Shown here piece after piece: positions 1-8,432 of a stretch of DNA of 64,000 nucleotides. Positions within the stretch are counted from its first letter, which is position 1; each line of letters begins with the position of its first letter. Made by a program: the position numbers and the translations under genes. The notes beneath the pieces were generated by a model. The model was not told the origin of the DNA, ran no database searches, and worked only from the letters and a program-made list of their open reading frames with translations. The stretch is taken from positions 1,115,867 through 1,179,866 of the forward strand of contig NZ_JAASRW010000001.1 of the NCBI RefSeq assembly GCF_011761355.1. The letters are read 5' to 3'. This DNA comes from Paenibacillus lupini. GTDB taxonomy: Bacteria > Bacillota > Bacilli > Paenibacillales > Paenibacillaceae.

Positions 1-1
1 G

Positions 2-1009
2 ATGATGGAGATGGAAAGCACGATGACAAATACGAAGTGGCAATTTCTTGCCGAGAAAGCACTGAGTGGCGAACGCCTAACTTTAGAGGAGGGTCTCTCG
101 GTGCTAGAAGCCGACAATGATGAAGTGCTTCTAATCATGAATGCTGCATTTACGGTGAGAAAACATTTTTACGGTAAAAAAGTGAAGCTGAACATGATCA
201 TTAACGCTAAGAGCGGCCTTTGCCCTGAGGACTGTGGCTATTGTTCGCAATCGATCGTTTCAACAGCGCCGGTCAGCAAATACACTATGCTCGATAAAGA
301 AACGCTGCTCGCTGGTGCTCGAGAAGCGATGGCTCGCAAGGCAGGTACTTATTGCATCGTAGCAGCCGGGAAAGGACCTACGGATAAAGAGCTTAATCAA
401 GTAGTTAACGCCGTTAAAGAAATTCGGGAGACAATGCCGCTGAAGATTTGTGCATGCCTGGGTATTCTCAAGGAAGATCAAGCTAAGCGACTTGCCGAGG
501 CAGGCGTTCATCGTTATAACCACAACTTGAATACTAGCAAAGCAAACTATCCTTCCATCACAACGACCCACACCTATGATCAACGCATTGAAACCGTAGA
601 GAAGGTAAAGGCACACGGCATGTCTCCTTGTTCCGGCGTTATTATCGGCATGGGCGAGACCCATCGAGAAATCGTGGAAATGGCCTTTGCACTTCACAAT
701 CTTAATGCGGATTCAATCCCAATCAATTTCCTGAACGCGATACCGGGAACACCTTTAGAGCATGCAGGCCGAACTCCATCGTTGAAGGCATTAAAGGTAC
801 TAGCCTTATTCCGATTTGTTTGTCCATCTAAAGAAATTCGTGTGGCCGGCGGTCGCGAAGTTAACCTCAGTACGCTGCAGCCCTTGTCCTTATACGCCGC
901 AAACTCATTATTCGTCGGAGATTATTTAACGACTGCTGGCCAAGATGTATCGGCCGATCATCAAATTATCGAAGATTTAGGATTCGAAATCGAGTTGAAC
1001 GCACTGTAA
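2..1009 (+). CDS. bioB: Biotin synthase BioB
   Basis: Radical-SAM enzyme that inserts sulfur into dethiobiotin in the last step of biotin synthesis; cytoplasmic, iron-sulfur dependent. The radical-SAM cysteines are visible in GLCPEDCGYCSQS (Cys74, Cys78, Cys81 counting from position 2), followed by conserved segments such as YNHNLNTS and NFLNAIPGTPLE. The length of about 335 aa is normal. The start is uncertain because the window opens here and ATG codons lie at 2, 5, 11 and 23. It is followed 12 nt later by bioF, so it is an operon member; bioA, bioD or bioY may lie upstream, outside the window. Identity is very likely from motifs and context. Confidence 0.96.
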   Translation: MMEMESTMTNTKWQFLAEKALSGERLTLEEGLSVLEADNDEVLLIMNAAFTVRKHFYGKKVKLNMIINAKSGLCPEDCGYCSQSIVSTAPVSKYTMLDKETLLAGAREAMARKAGTYCIVAAGKGPTDKELNQVVNAVKEIRETMPLKICACLGILKEDQAKRLAEAGVHRYNHNLNTSKANYPSITTTHTYDQRIETVEKVKAHGMSPCSGVIIGMGETHREIVEMAFALHNLNADSIPINFLNAIPGTPLEHAGRTPSLKALKVLALFRFVCPSKEIRVAGGREVNLSTLQPLSLYAANSLFVGDYLTTAGQDVSADHQIIEDLGFEIELNAL

Positions 1010-1021
1010 GGCGGTGACAAC

Positions 1022-2194
1022 ATGGAATGGATGGAAAAAGAACTCGAATTATTATCAGGAGCCTCATTGGAACGCTCTTTGCGTGAAAGTGGAGTCGCCC
1101 AAGAAACTCCCGGTTACGTCTTACGCAACGAACGAGCGATGCTCAACCTTTCTTCCAATAACTATCTCGGACTCGCCGACCATCCTGCCACCATCGAAGC
1201 GATGAGAGGCGCCCTCTTATCTGAAGGAGTTGGAGCTGGCGCTTCCCGTCTAGTGACAGGCAATCGATTCCCTTACGGTCAGTTAGAGCAGGCACTGGCC
1301 GAATGGCAAAGATGTGAAGCTGCACTCGTAATCGCAAACGGTTATATGGCGAACTCAGGTGTTATTGGTGCGCTTGTTGGGAGAGGAGATGTTGTTTTCA
1401 GTGATCGTTTGAACCATGCAAGTATTGTGGACGGAGTCGTTCTCAGTCGTGCGGAGCATGCCAGGTACCGTCATAACGACATGGAGCATTTGCGGACATT
1501 GTTGAAGAAGTACCGTAATCATCGGCGAAAATTGATTGTAACGGATGCCATCTTTTCCATGGATGGCGATCAAGCTCACTTACGCGAACTTGTTTCTCTC
1601 AAACAAGAGTACGGAGCGATGCTTATGGTGGATGAGGCGCACAGCGGGGGGATTTATGGGAGGCACGGCGAGGGATTATGTCATGAACTCGGACTGCATG
1701 ATCAAGTCGATATTCATATGGGGACGTTTAGTAAAGCATTCGGCGTTTATGGAGCGTATATTTGCGGCAGCCGTACATTGATTCGGTGGCTAGTTAATGA
1801 AGTAAGACCGCTCATTTATTCGACGGCTTTGCCGCCATCACTCGTTGTGGGTATTTCAAAGGCATTAGAGCTCGTCATTTCGGATCATTGGCGCCGGGTG
1901 AAATTGTTTGCAGTAAGCCAATTATTTCGTTCTTCGCTTAAACATTCTGGTTTCATAGTCGGTGACGGTGGCTCTCCAATTGTACCGTTAATCGTAGGTA
2001 ATAATGAAGCAGCTTTGCGTTTTAGCCATGCCCTTGAAGAAAAAGGGATTGCAGCGGTTGCGATTCGTCCGCCAACAGTCCCAGATGGTACAGCTCGCAT
2101 TCGATTTTCGTTATCAGCCGTACATTCGGAAACAGAACTGCTGGATGCAGCCAATTGCATCCGTTCCATCGGACATCAAATGGGGGTGCTGTGA
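1022..2194 (+). CDS. bioF: 8-amino-7-oxononanoate synthase BioF
   Basis: PLP-dependent alpha-oxoamine synthase condensing pimeloyl-ACP (or -CoA) with L-alanine to give 8-amino-7-oxononanoate, the first step of biotin ring assembly. The PLP lysine is Lys238 in GTFSKAFGVYG; VDEAHSGG supplies the cofactor-binding Asp and His. Length 390 aa is typical. A GGCGGTGA ribosome site precedes ATG 1022. The stop codon TGA (2192-2194) overlaps the next ATG, so translation to the esterase gene is probably coupled. In the family, the sister enzyme Kbl uses glycine, but the neighbouring bio genes settle the assignment. Confidence 0.96.
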   Translation: MEWMEKELELLSGASLERSLRESGVAQETPGYVLRNERAMLNLSSNNYLGLADHPATIEAMRGALLSEGVGAGASRLVTGNRFPYGQLEQALAEWQRCEAALVIANGYMANSGVIGALVGRGDVVFSDRLNHASIVDGVVLSRAEHARYRHNDMEHLRTLLKKYRNHRRKLIVTDAIFSMDGDQAHLRELVSLKQEYGAMLMVDEAHSGGIYGRHGEGLCHELGLHDQVDIHMGTFSKAFGVYGAYICGSRTLIRWLVNEVRPLIYSTALPPSLVVGISKALELVISDHWRRVKLFAVSQLFRSSLKHSGFIVGDGGSPIVPLIVGNNEAALRFSHALEEKGIAAVAIRPPTVPDGTARIRFSLSAVHSETELLDAANCIRSIGHQMGVL

Positions 2195-2925
2195 TGACTG
2201 TATCTGAAAAGAACGGCACTATCTTATGGTTGACCGGTTGGGGTATATCGGATTCCGTATTTAACAGGTTACGCGAATCGTTGCCAGACTATCATCATGT
2301 AGCCGTTGATTATAGTGAAGTTGATACGCATGAGAAAATGATACATCTTACGGAGATGGCAGCAAAAAACATACAACATCCATTGATAATCGGAGGTTGG
2401 TCCCTCGGTGGTTTGTTAGCACTAAAACTCGCCGTCTTAGCTGACGGCCTTCTGTTATTTGCAGCGTCTGCACGATTTACTCGTCCCAAAGAGGAGTCCG
2501 CCCGTGGTTGGGCGGATGCGTATGTGAGACTGATGATTGCTGGTCTTTCGAAAGATCGAGAAGCGGTAGAAACAAAATTTCGACGAATGATGTTTACAGA
2601 AGCGGAACGCGAGGAGGGAATAGAACAGAGAATTCCTTCTCGCCATGATTGGACAACCCCTGCATTAATAGCAGGACTACAGATTTTACGTGAAGAGGAA
2701 GTCTTGACTCAATTGCAACATATCCGTTGTCCGGTTTTTCTAGTGCATGGTACCAAAGATACAATTTGTCCATTTGGCGCTGCATTGGAGCTTGTTTCAT
2801 TAGTACCTCAAGCCAATTTACATACAATCCCTTTAGGTGGTCATGCGCCGTTTCTGGGAAGGGAAGAGGAGATTGCAAAACGATTCAGGAGTTGGTGGCA
2901 TGAACAATCGAACAACAGCAATTAG
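2194..2925 (+). CDS. bioH: BioH-type pimeloyl-ACP methyl ester esterase (alpha/beta hydrolase)
   Basis: Alpha/beta hydrolase of 243 aa. The nucleophile elbow GGWSLGG carries Ser70; Asp189 (in HGTKD) and His217 (in GGHAPF) complete a plausible catalytic triad. In the BioC-BioH route this enzyme removes the methyl group from pimeloyl-ACP methyl ester, releasing pimeloyl-ACP for BioF. ATG 2194 is preferred to an upstream ATG at 2155 because it overlaps the bioF stop (TGATG) and has a GGGGG ribosome site just ahead. The 3' end overlaps bioC by 26 nt. The function is inferred from fold plus position between bioF and bioC; sequence-divergent isozymes of BioH are common. Confidence 0.85.
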   Translation: MTVSEKNGTILWLTGWGISDSVFNRLRESLPDYHHVAVDYSEVDTHEKMIHLTEMAAKNIQHPLIIGGWSLGGLLALKLAVLADGLLLFAASARFTRPKEESARGWADAYVRLMIAGLSKDREAVETKFRRMMFTEAEREEGIEQRIPSRHDWTTPALIAGLQILREEEVLTQLQHIRCPVFLVHGTKDTICPFGAALELVSLVPQANLHTIPLGGHAPFLGREEEIAKRFRSWWHEQSNNSN

Positions 2926-3745
2926 GCGACAATTTAATCGTAGTGCTGAGGGCTTGTATGACATTCACGCTGATGTACAGCGTACGATGGCAGCGCAACT
3001 TGCAAAGTCACTCATGGGGTGGTTTAGCGCAAGAGATGCGGACCCGCTAATGATGTTGGAAATCGGCTGTGGAACGGGGACTTTGACCGAACTTTTGATA
3101 AAACAATGGCCTCAGGCTTCGATTACGGCGCTAGATATTGCACCCACTATGATCAAAGTTGCCGAACAACGCTTTCAATCAAATCAAGCAGCAGATTTAC
3201 GTTTTATCCAATCCGACGTGGAAATATGGGCTGCCGAAGCCCCATCTGATTCCTTCGACCTCATTGTTTCCAGTGCCTGTTTTCAATGGTTAAGTCATCC
3301 GAGGCAAACGATAAGTCATCTTAGGAGAATCCTTCGACCGGGAGGTTTGCTGCTGTTCACGACCTTCGGTCCAGAAACGTTTCGCGAGCTCCATCAATCT
3401 TTTGATGCAGTATATTATGCAAACAAGATGGAGCCGCAGCGGCACGGATTATCGGTTCTATCACCAGAGCATTGGAAAGATGTTCTTATAGAAGCTGGAT
3501 TTTCAGTTATTCATAGCAAACAGGAAATTTATAAGGAAACGTATGCTTCCCCAAGAGATTTCCTTCAATCCGTAAAAGCGATAGGCGCAAGTACTTCTGA
3601 AGCTACTAAAATAGAGGGACTAAGCTCTCGGCGCCTGTTCACCGAAATGTATAAGGTATACGAGGAGAAGTACAGTATTCAGGGAGGCGTCATTGCCACA
3701 TACGAGTTACTTTTAATTGAAGCAGGAGGGAGCGAGTCATCATAA
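2900..3745 (+). CDS. bioC: Malonyl-ACP O-methyltransferase BioC
   Basis: SAM-dependent class I methyltransferase (281 aa) that methylates the free carboxyl of malonyl-ACP so that fatty-acid synthase can build the pimeloyl chain. Seen: N-terminal RRQFNRSAEGLYDIHADVQ, typical of BioC, and SAM motif I LEIGCGTGTLTE at about residues 53-64. ATG 2900 is chosen over an ATG at 2837 because the BioC-like sequence begins there and GGAGTTGG lies just upstream. It overlaps the bioH 3' end and closes the operon. Presence of both bioC and bioH predicts the methyl-ester-cloaked pimelate route and not the BioI or BioW routes of Bacillus subtilis. Confidence 0.92.
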   Translation: MNNRTTAIRRQFNRSAEGLYDIHADVQRTMAAQLAKSLMGWFSARDADPLMMLEIGCGTGTLTELLIKQWPQASITALDIAPTMIKVAEQRFQSNQAADLRFIQSDVEIWAAEAPSDSFDLIVSSACFQWLSHPRQTISHLRRILRPGGLLLFTTFGPETFRELHQSFDAVYYANKMEPQRHGLSVLSPEHWKDVLIEAGFSVIHSKQEIYKETYASPRDFLQSVKAIGASTSEATKIEGLSSRRLFTEMYKVYEEKYSIQGGVIATYELLLIEAGGSESS

Positions 3746-3824
3746 TGTCGAATTTTGTCACTCGCTTGTGCATCCGAAAAGTCCCGTTGCCGTGACGATC
3801 TATGCCCTGTAAAATGGTTCCTCC

Positions 3825-3912
3825 ATATAGGGGCATCTCCCTATATACGCTCCGTGTTCGGACAGGCATAATAGTCTTGCGTGGCCAACAGGAAAAGTTT
3901 ACCTGTTTTTTT
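3825..3912 (+). terminator. Two hairpins between bioC and the secreted protein gene
   Basis: The 235-bp gap after bioC holds a perfect 8-bp hairpin (ATATAGGG 3825-3832 with CCCTATAT 3839-3846) without a T run, and a second hairpin (AACAGG 3887-3892 with CCTGTT 3902-3907) followed directly by a T tract. The second is a plausible weak intrinsic terminator for the biotin operon. No known riboswitch consensus was recognised. Confidence 0.45.
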
Positions 3913-3980
3913 CAGGACTTTGTTTGTGGCGCTTTTCATGCAAGACAATATTCCGAACGACATGGAGGAGAAGTAAAAGA

Positions 3981-5999
3981 ATGGAGAATTCGAACACTAG
4001 AATCAATCATAGAAGACAGCTCGCTAATGCGGTGTTGGCCGTCATGCTGCTTCTCGGCCTCTTCAGTATTCAAGTCCAGCCGGCACACGCCGCTTCGGTA
4101 CCGCGACTGGTAGTAGCAACTCCGACGGCAAATTCCTTCGTGCCTGATCGCATCTTTGTCCGAGTTACAGTCAATTCCCAGGTGCCCATCGCTGAAACAA
4201 AGGCCACGGCTGGCAGCATGCCCGCGGTCAGCTTAACGAAACAGTCCGCCATATGCGTAACGTCCTGTGATTACACTGGTTGGGTCGATGTCTCCTCGCT
4301 CCCTTGGGGGGATTTCACCTTGACGCTTGACGCGGTTGACGTCGATGGCATCTCTAGCGCTCCTTTCGCCATAGCGCTCAAGCACAACAAGGCTCCGGTG
4401 ATTCATCCTGATACACCGCTTCCATTCGAAGTCGCTGACCCGAACCTGGCGGTCAACGTTTCTTGCGCTGATGATAATCCCGGTACGGATTGCAGCAGTC
4501 TGAAGCTTAGCATTAACGGAAAGCTGTTGGCCTCCGGTACGAACGCTATCATGGAGACGCTTTCCGCGGAACAGTGGCTTGGCCAGGCGGCTACTGTTCA
4601 GCTTAGCGCCTCCGACGCAAGTGGGTTGACCAGCACGCAGTCATATCCGATCTATGTCGAGAATGTCTCAAACCTGACAACCATTTCGAAGGAAGCAGGC
4701 CTTGTGCTTGACACAGACGATTCTCGCACGCTGCTATGGAATGCCTATGATCATCGACTGCGCATTCACCACCGGAATACGAACGAAGTAGAGATGTTGC
4801 CGCTGCTCGTACCGGAACAGACACAGCTTAACGTCCGGCTCATTCCCGGCGGCGCAATGGGCAGCGCGTTCGATGCAACCGGATTCGACTTACCCGACGG
4901 CTTCTATCGGAAAGGTCTCGACCCGCTGGGGAAATATTCAACTTTCGTATGGCGGAACAGTCAGTTACAATCCCTTGCCGCGGACGATATTCGTGTGAAA
5001 GGAGATTGGGCAGCCTACCATGCGCCGGGAGGAGGACTTCGTGAGCTGACGCTGGAGAACACCGCGTCCGGGGAAGTGGTCTCCGTCGGCTTCACCGACC
5101 GGTTTGATTATGCGCTGGACGATCACGGCACGCTCGTGTTCGGACGAGCTGGCAAGCTGTTTCGATTCACGGACGGAGCCGCTGCCCAAATTACGCCTAA
5201 TGACGGGTTCATCTACCGCACACCGGTTATGGACGGCAGCGTACTGCTCTACGCACGGGATGACACTTCGACGAACAGCTCCACTCTCGTCATCGAGCGG
5301 GATGGTGCTGCAGCCGATCTTGCCGGAGCATCTGCCGTGCAGGGGGATTATCTAACGGCAGGCGGGTGGATTGCCTATACGGTGTATACGGAGGCCGGGC
5401 AAAAGCAGCTGTGGCTGCGTTCGCCTTCCGGAGAGGATGAGCGGTTGACGCCGACCAGCACCGCCGACAGCCATTTTGTTGCACTTTCGGATGCAGGCGA
5501 AGCCGCTTACACCTATGACGCCGGTATCTGGTTGAGCCGTCTTCAAGAGGATGGCAGGCTGCCATCCGAGCGGATCGTTACGGATAAAGCGAAGATGTAT
5601 TGGAAAGATCGGTGGCAAGTTTACCTTGGCACCACATGGTACGAGGTGCCGGGGACGGACCCTGGCACGGATCCAGGTACAGATCCAGGAACGGATCCAG
5701 GAACGGATCCAGGTACAGATCCTGGCACCGATCCTGCACCAACGGCTGACCTCGACGGCAATGGCCAGGTCAATCGACAGGATGCTATTGAATTCCTGCG
5801 CACATTCGGGACGAAACGAGGGCAGTTCCATTATGATCCCAAAGCCGATTTCGATGCGGACGGCGTTATATGGAAGCCGGATCTGATCGCATTTGTGAAA
5901 GCAGGACATTTTGGACCGGGATTAAAAATAGCCTTAAAAAAAGGCGCCGCCGACATCGCGAGCGCAATCGACTTGACGTCGATTTTTCCCCGCAAGTAG
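3981..5999 (+). CDS. Secreted protein with TDPG-repeat linker and C-terminal dockerin-like domain
   Basis: Exported protein of 672 aa. A signal peptide is clear: basic start (NHRRQ), hydrophobic core and AHA cleavage site near residue 37. The middle is a repetitive, propeller-like region containing LWLRSPSGEDE, a motif shared with the protein at 48696. Then come seven TDPG-type repeats (about residues 557-585) as a flexible linker, and a C-terminal segment with two calcium-loop-like motifs, DLDGNGQVN and DFDADGVI, as in type I dockerin. ATG 3981 has GGAGGAG 11 nt upstream; an earlier in-frame ATG at 3924 lacks this and would delay the signal peptide. Function unknown; surface attachment or carbohydrate association is an inference. 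Confidence 0.8.
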   Translation: MENSNTRINHRRQLANAVLAVMLLLGLFSIQVQPAHAASVPRLVVATPTANSFVPDRIFVRVTVNSQVPIAETKATAGSMPAVSLTKQSAICVTSCDYTGWVDVSSLPWGDFTLTLDAVDVDGISSAPFAIALKHNKAPVIHPDTPLPFEVADPNLAVNVSCADDNPGTDCSSLKLSINGKLLASGTNAIMETLSAEQWLGQAATVQLSASDASGLTSTQSYPIYVENVSNLTTISKEAGLVLDTDDSRTLLWNAYDHRLRIHHRNTNEVEMLPLLVPEQTQLNVRLIPGGAMGSAFDATGFDLPDGFYRKGLDPLGKYSTFVWRNSQLQSLAADDIRVKGDWAAYHAPGGGLRELTLENTASGEVVSVGFTDRFDYALDDHGTLVFGRAGKLFRFTDGAAAQITPNDGFIYRTPVMDGSVLLYARDDTSTNSSTLVIERDGAAADLAGASAVQGDYLTAGGWIAYTVYTEAGQKQLWLRSPSGEDERLTPTSTADSHFVALSDAGEAAYTYDAGIWLSRLQEDGRLPSERIVTDKAKMYWKDRWQVYLGTTWYEVPGTDPGTDPGTDPGTDPGTDPGTDPGTDPAPTADLDGNGQVNRQDAIEFLRTFGTKRGQFHYDPKADFDADGVIWKPDLIAFVKAGHFGPGLKIALKKGAADIASAIDLTSIFPRK

Positions 6000-6020
6000 T
6001 CCGTTCACCGGGAGCAACGA

Positions 6021-6065
6021 AGAGCTATCCTCGAAGCGTCTGCTTCTAGGATAGCTCTTTGTTTT
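6021..6065 (+). terminator. Intrinsic terminator
   Basis: An 11-bp perfect stem (AGAGCTATCCT 6021-6031 with AGGATAGCTCT 6048-6058) is followed by TTGTTTT. It lies 20 nt after the dockerin-like gene. Confidence 0.85.
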
Positions 6066-6197
6066 CTTCAAGCGTTATTCTCACGGACAGTCTTTCATTG
6101 AATACAACCTTACATTTTGTTACAATTCATCAGGATATATTTAGGAGGGGAATGTATTCCTTCTATCAACTACTAGAAGGATAATGGGAGGTTTGAA

Positions 6198-6545
6198 ATG
6201 AAGGTCAAACGAATCGTCGCAAATATAAATACGAAGGATATCATGGCAGCTAAATCCTTCTACCAGGATGTACTCGGCCTTGATTTAATGATGGATCATG
6301 GTTGGATTAGAACATATGGTTTAAACGAGGAAATGAGCATTCAAATTAGTTTCGCATCACAGGGTGGCTCAGATACGCCTACACCTGATCTATCAATTGA
6401 AGTCGATGATGTCGATGCTATATTAGAAGGCATGAAGAGAGCTGGATTTCCGATAGAATATGGGCCTGTTGATGAGCCTTGGGGTGTTCGACGATTCTAT
6501 GTCCGCGATCCATTTGGTAAGCTTATCAACATTCTTGCTCATTAA
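6198..6545 (+). CDS. VOC (glyoxalase/bleomycin-resistance) superfamily protein
   Basis: Small 115-aa single VOC domain. Seen: the beta-alpha-beta start VKRIVANINTKDIMAAKSFYQDVLGLDL, a second module with SIEVDDVDAILEGMKRAG, and the closing FYVRDPFGKLINILAH that normally carries the last metal ligand position (a GKLINI-type end). A GGGAGG ribosome site precedes ATG 6198. Family members include dioxygenases, isomerases and antibiotic-sequestering proteins; the substrate cannot be told. It converges with the MocR gene, whose stop is 15 nt away, with no terminator between them. Confidence 0.85.
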   Translation: MKVKRIVANINTKDIMAAKSFYQDVLGLDLMMDHGWIRTYGLNEEMSIQISFASQGGSDTPTPDLSIEVDDVDAILEGMKRAGFPIEYGPVDEPWGVRRFYVRDPFGKLINILAH

Positions 6546-6560
6546 TATGGCCAATCACTA

Positions 6561-7967
6561 TTAACTCCTCAAAATCTCGGCAATAGTTTTGATTCCCTGA
6601 TCGATCTGAGGCTCCGTTACATTCCCAAACCCCATAATTAATCGATCTTCAAACTTTCCTTTAACAATAGAGTACTTTTCAGCAGGATATATCTTAATAT
6701 TCCGCTCCTCAAGCTGCGATGTCAGAAGAGAGTCAAACCGATGTCCGCATAATTCGGCGATCAAGTGTAACCCTGCAGCATCACCTGATATTTTGACTTG
6801 GTTGCCGAACGTTTCGGATAAGCTGGCTATGAGACGATTTCTTCTTTTGCCGTAAATACGCTTCATGTGGGAGATGTGGCGTTCCAAGTGATGACTGGCA
6901 ATAAATCTAGCAAGGATGACTTGGGACAATGTTGGGCAATGCATGTCTGTTACCCGCTTTAACTGAAGAAGAGGAGAGACTAATTCGTGTGGTACCACCA
7001 TATAGCCCAGTCTTAGCGCGGGGAACATATTTTTACTGAAAGTCCCTACATAAATGACTCTCTCCGAGTCCAGCTCCCTTAGAGCATGAAGCGGCATTCC
7101 GGCGTAGCGGAATTCACTGTCGTAATCGTCCTCGATTATGTAACAGCCGGTTTGGCGGGCATAATCTAAAAGTTGCAAACGGCGTCCAATGGACAAAATA
7201 CTGCCGAAGGGAAATTGATGGGATGGAGTAACAAAGATGCACTTCGGATGCAAATGAGTTGGCAGATTATCAACATTCAGGCCATGATCATCTACGGTAA
7301 CTGGGATTATGTTAGCGCCAGTTGATGCGAAAATATAGTGGATGAAGGTAGCGGTCGGATCTTCTGTCACTATGGCATCATTAGGTTTTAATAAAAGCTT
7401 GCACAATAAAGCAATAGCTTGAGTAGCGCCGGCCGTCACGATTACCTGCGAAGGGGCACATTGAATCCCTTTGGTATGTAGTAAAAGCTGACATATGCTT
7501 GTGCGAAGTTCGATATTGCCTGCGGGATCATCATATCCAAAATCCCATGAATGAGCACTTTCATATACGCCAAGGGCGGTTTCCTTCCACTTTTTACGCG
7601 GAATGTGCTCCAGAGCAGGGAAGCTCGGACGGAAGTCAATGCCATCGAAGCGATTTGGATATTCCGCAGACTTGGATGATTCGAAAGCTTCGCTTACGTG
7701 GGACTGAGTCGAAAACGAATTGCGTCTCCCCAAATCTACCACATAAGTACCTGAGCCTTGACGGCCTTCTAAGTAACCTTCGGCTATTAGCTGCTCATAG
7801 ACTTCTACAATCAGTGCGCGAGACACTCCGAACTCACTTGCAAGATCTCGGGTGGAAGGGAGCCTGCTGCCCGATGTATATAAGCCCTGAAACAACCGAT
7901 CACGCAGCAAAGTATAAATATGTTTGGTTTTAGTAGCAGAAATATTTGGTTTAGGGTGGAGCGGCAT
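6561..7967 (-). CDS. MocR/PdxR-family transcriptional regulator (GntR HTH fused to aminotransferase)
   Basis: Fusion regulator of 468 aa: N-terminal GntR-type winged helix (about residues 12-80, with RLPSTRDLASEFGVSRALIVEVYEQL) followed by a fold-type I aminotransferase domain. The PLP lysine is Lys312 in GTFSKNMFPALRLGY. MocR proteins usually sense PLP or an amino-acid adduct and control divergent genes. A GGGGGCAC ribosome site precedes ATG 7967. It is divergent from the truncated MFS gene at 8094, the likely former target. Intact in length and motifs. Confidence 0.92.
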   Translation of the reverse strand: MPLHPKPNISATKTKHIYTLLRDRLFQGLYTSGSRLPSTRDLASEFGVSRALIVEVYEQLIAEGYLEGRQGSGTYVVDLGRRNSFSTQSHVSEAFESSKSAEYPNRFDGIDFRPSFPALEHIPRKKWKETALGVYESAHSWDFGYDDPAGNIELRTSICQLLLHTKGIQCAPSQVIVTAGATQAIALLCKLLLKPNDAIVTEDPTATFIHYIFASTGANIIPVTVDDHGLNVDNLPTHLHPKCIFVTPSHQFPFGSILSIGRRLQLLDYARQTGCYIIEDDYDSEFRYAGMPLHALRELDSERVIYVGTFSKNMFPALRLGYMVVPHELVSPLLQLKRVTDMHCPTLSQVILARFIASHHLERHISHMKRIYGKRRNRLIASLSETFGNQVKISGDAAGLHLIAELCGHRFDSLLTSQLEERNIKIYPAEKYSIVKGKFEDRLIMGFGNVTEPQIDQGIKTIAEILRS

Positions 7968-7985
7968 TGATAGTGCCCCCTTATA

Positions 7986-8034
7986 ATAATTGGTATGTTA
8001 AGTTTGAAGCCAAAGTGGTACTTATTGATACCAA
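7986..8034. promoter_or_regulatory. Candidate MocR operator with repeated TGGTAY half-sites
   Basis: Between the MocR gene and the divergent MFS relic are three related half-sites: TTGGTATG near 7987, GTGGTACT near 8013 and the inverted GATACCAA near 8027. TGGTA and TACCA of the last two face each other. Clustered direct and inverted half-sites are usual for MocR operators; binding here is inference only. Confidence 0.4.
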
Positions 8035-8093
8035 TCTAACATGATAACATGGGAGTTACAAATTTAAGGATTTAGTAGCAGAGAGGTGAAGCG

Positions 8094-8394
8094 ATGAATC
8101 AAGAGATCACCCCAAGGAGAAAAACCAAACATAAGGCGGCTGGCCGCCTTATGGTCACAGCCCTTTTCTTGGCCTCTCTGAATTTGCGCCCGGCGATAAG
8201 CTCTATTTCTCCCGTTATCGGGAGGATACATTATTGGCGCGCTTGGCCCAATTCTCAATGGTTGGATCAATGATTTGACCCATCAATTCAGATTGGCCAT
8301 ATTGGGATTGATCATCATTACACTAATGTTAATGACGGTTCAAGTGCTCATAATCCCGCGCAAAGTGAAAAAGTCAATCGAAACTACCATGTGA
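8094..8394 (+). pseudogene. MFS transporter (CynX/NimT-like) with large internal deletion
   Basis: ATG 8094 with a good GAGAGGTGAA site opens a protein start ending in ...SLNLRPAISSISPVIG, the N-terminus of CynX-type MFS carriers. Near 8225 the reading frame shifts and continues as GYIIGALGPILNGWINDLT, the last transmembrane part of the same family, ending at TGA 8392. About 300 nt remain of an expected 1.2 kb, so roughly 0.9 kb was lost in one event that also broke the frame. It lies divergent to the MocR gene, which therefore appears to have lost its target. Confidence 0.8.
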
Positions 8395-8432
8395 AATTGA
8401 CACAAGATGAGAACAGTATTGGAGGTCGTTAT

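Noticed and set aside
3746..3980. Possible riboswitch before the secreted protein gene
   Set aside because: Two hairpins are present, but the conserved bases of c-di-GMP, SAM, TPP or other known classes were not found.
5650..5735. CRISPR-like short repeats
   Set aside because: The 12-bp periodicity is coding repetition (TDPG), without unique spacers; no CRISPR array or cas gene is in the window.
5621..5803. Minus-strand frame with GSVPGSVPG repeats
   Set aside because: It is the antisense of the TDPG linker of the secreted protein; no start site or neighbour supports it.
8064..8270. Minus-strand 68-codon frame
   Set aside because: It covers the ribosome site and N-terminus of the MFS relic, whose protein similarity is clear on the plus strand.
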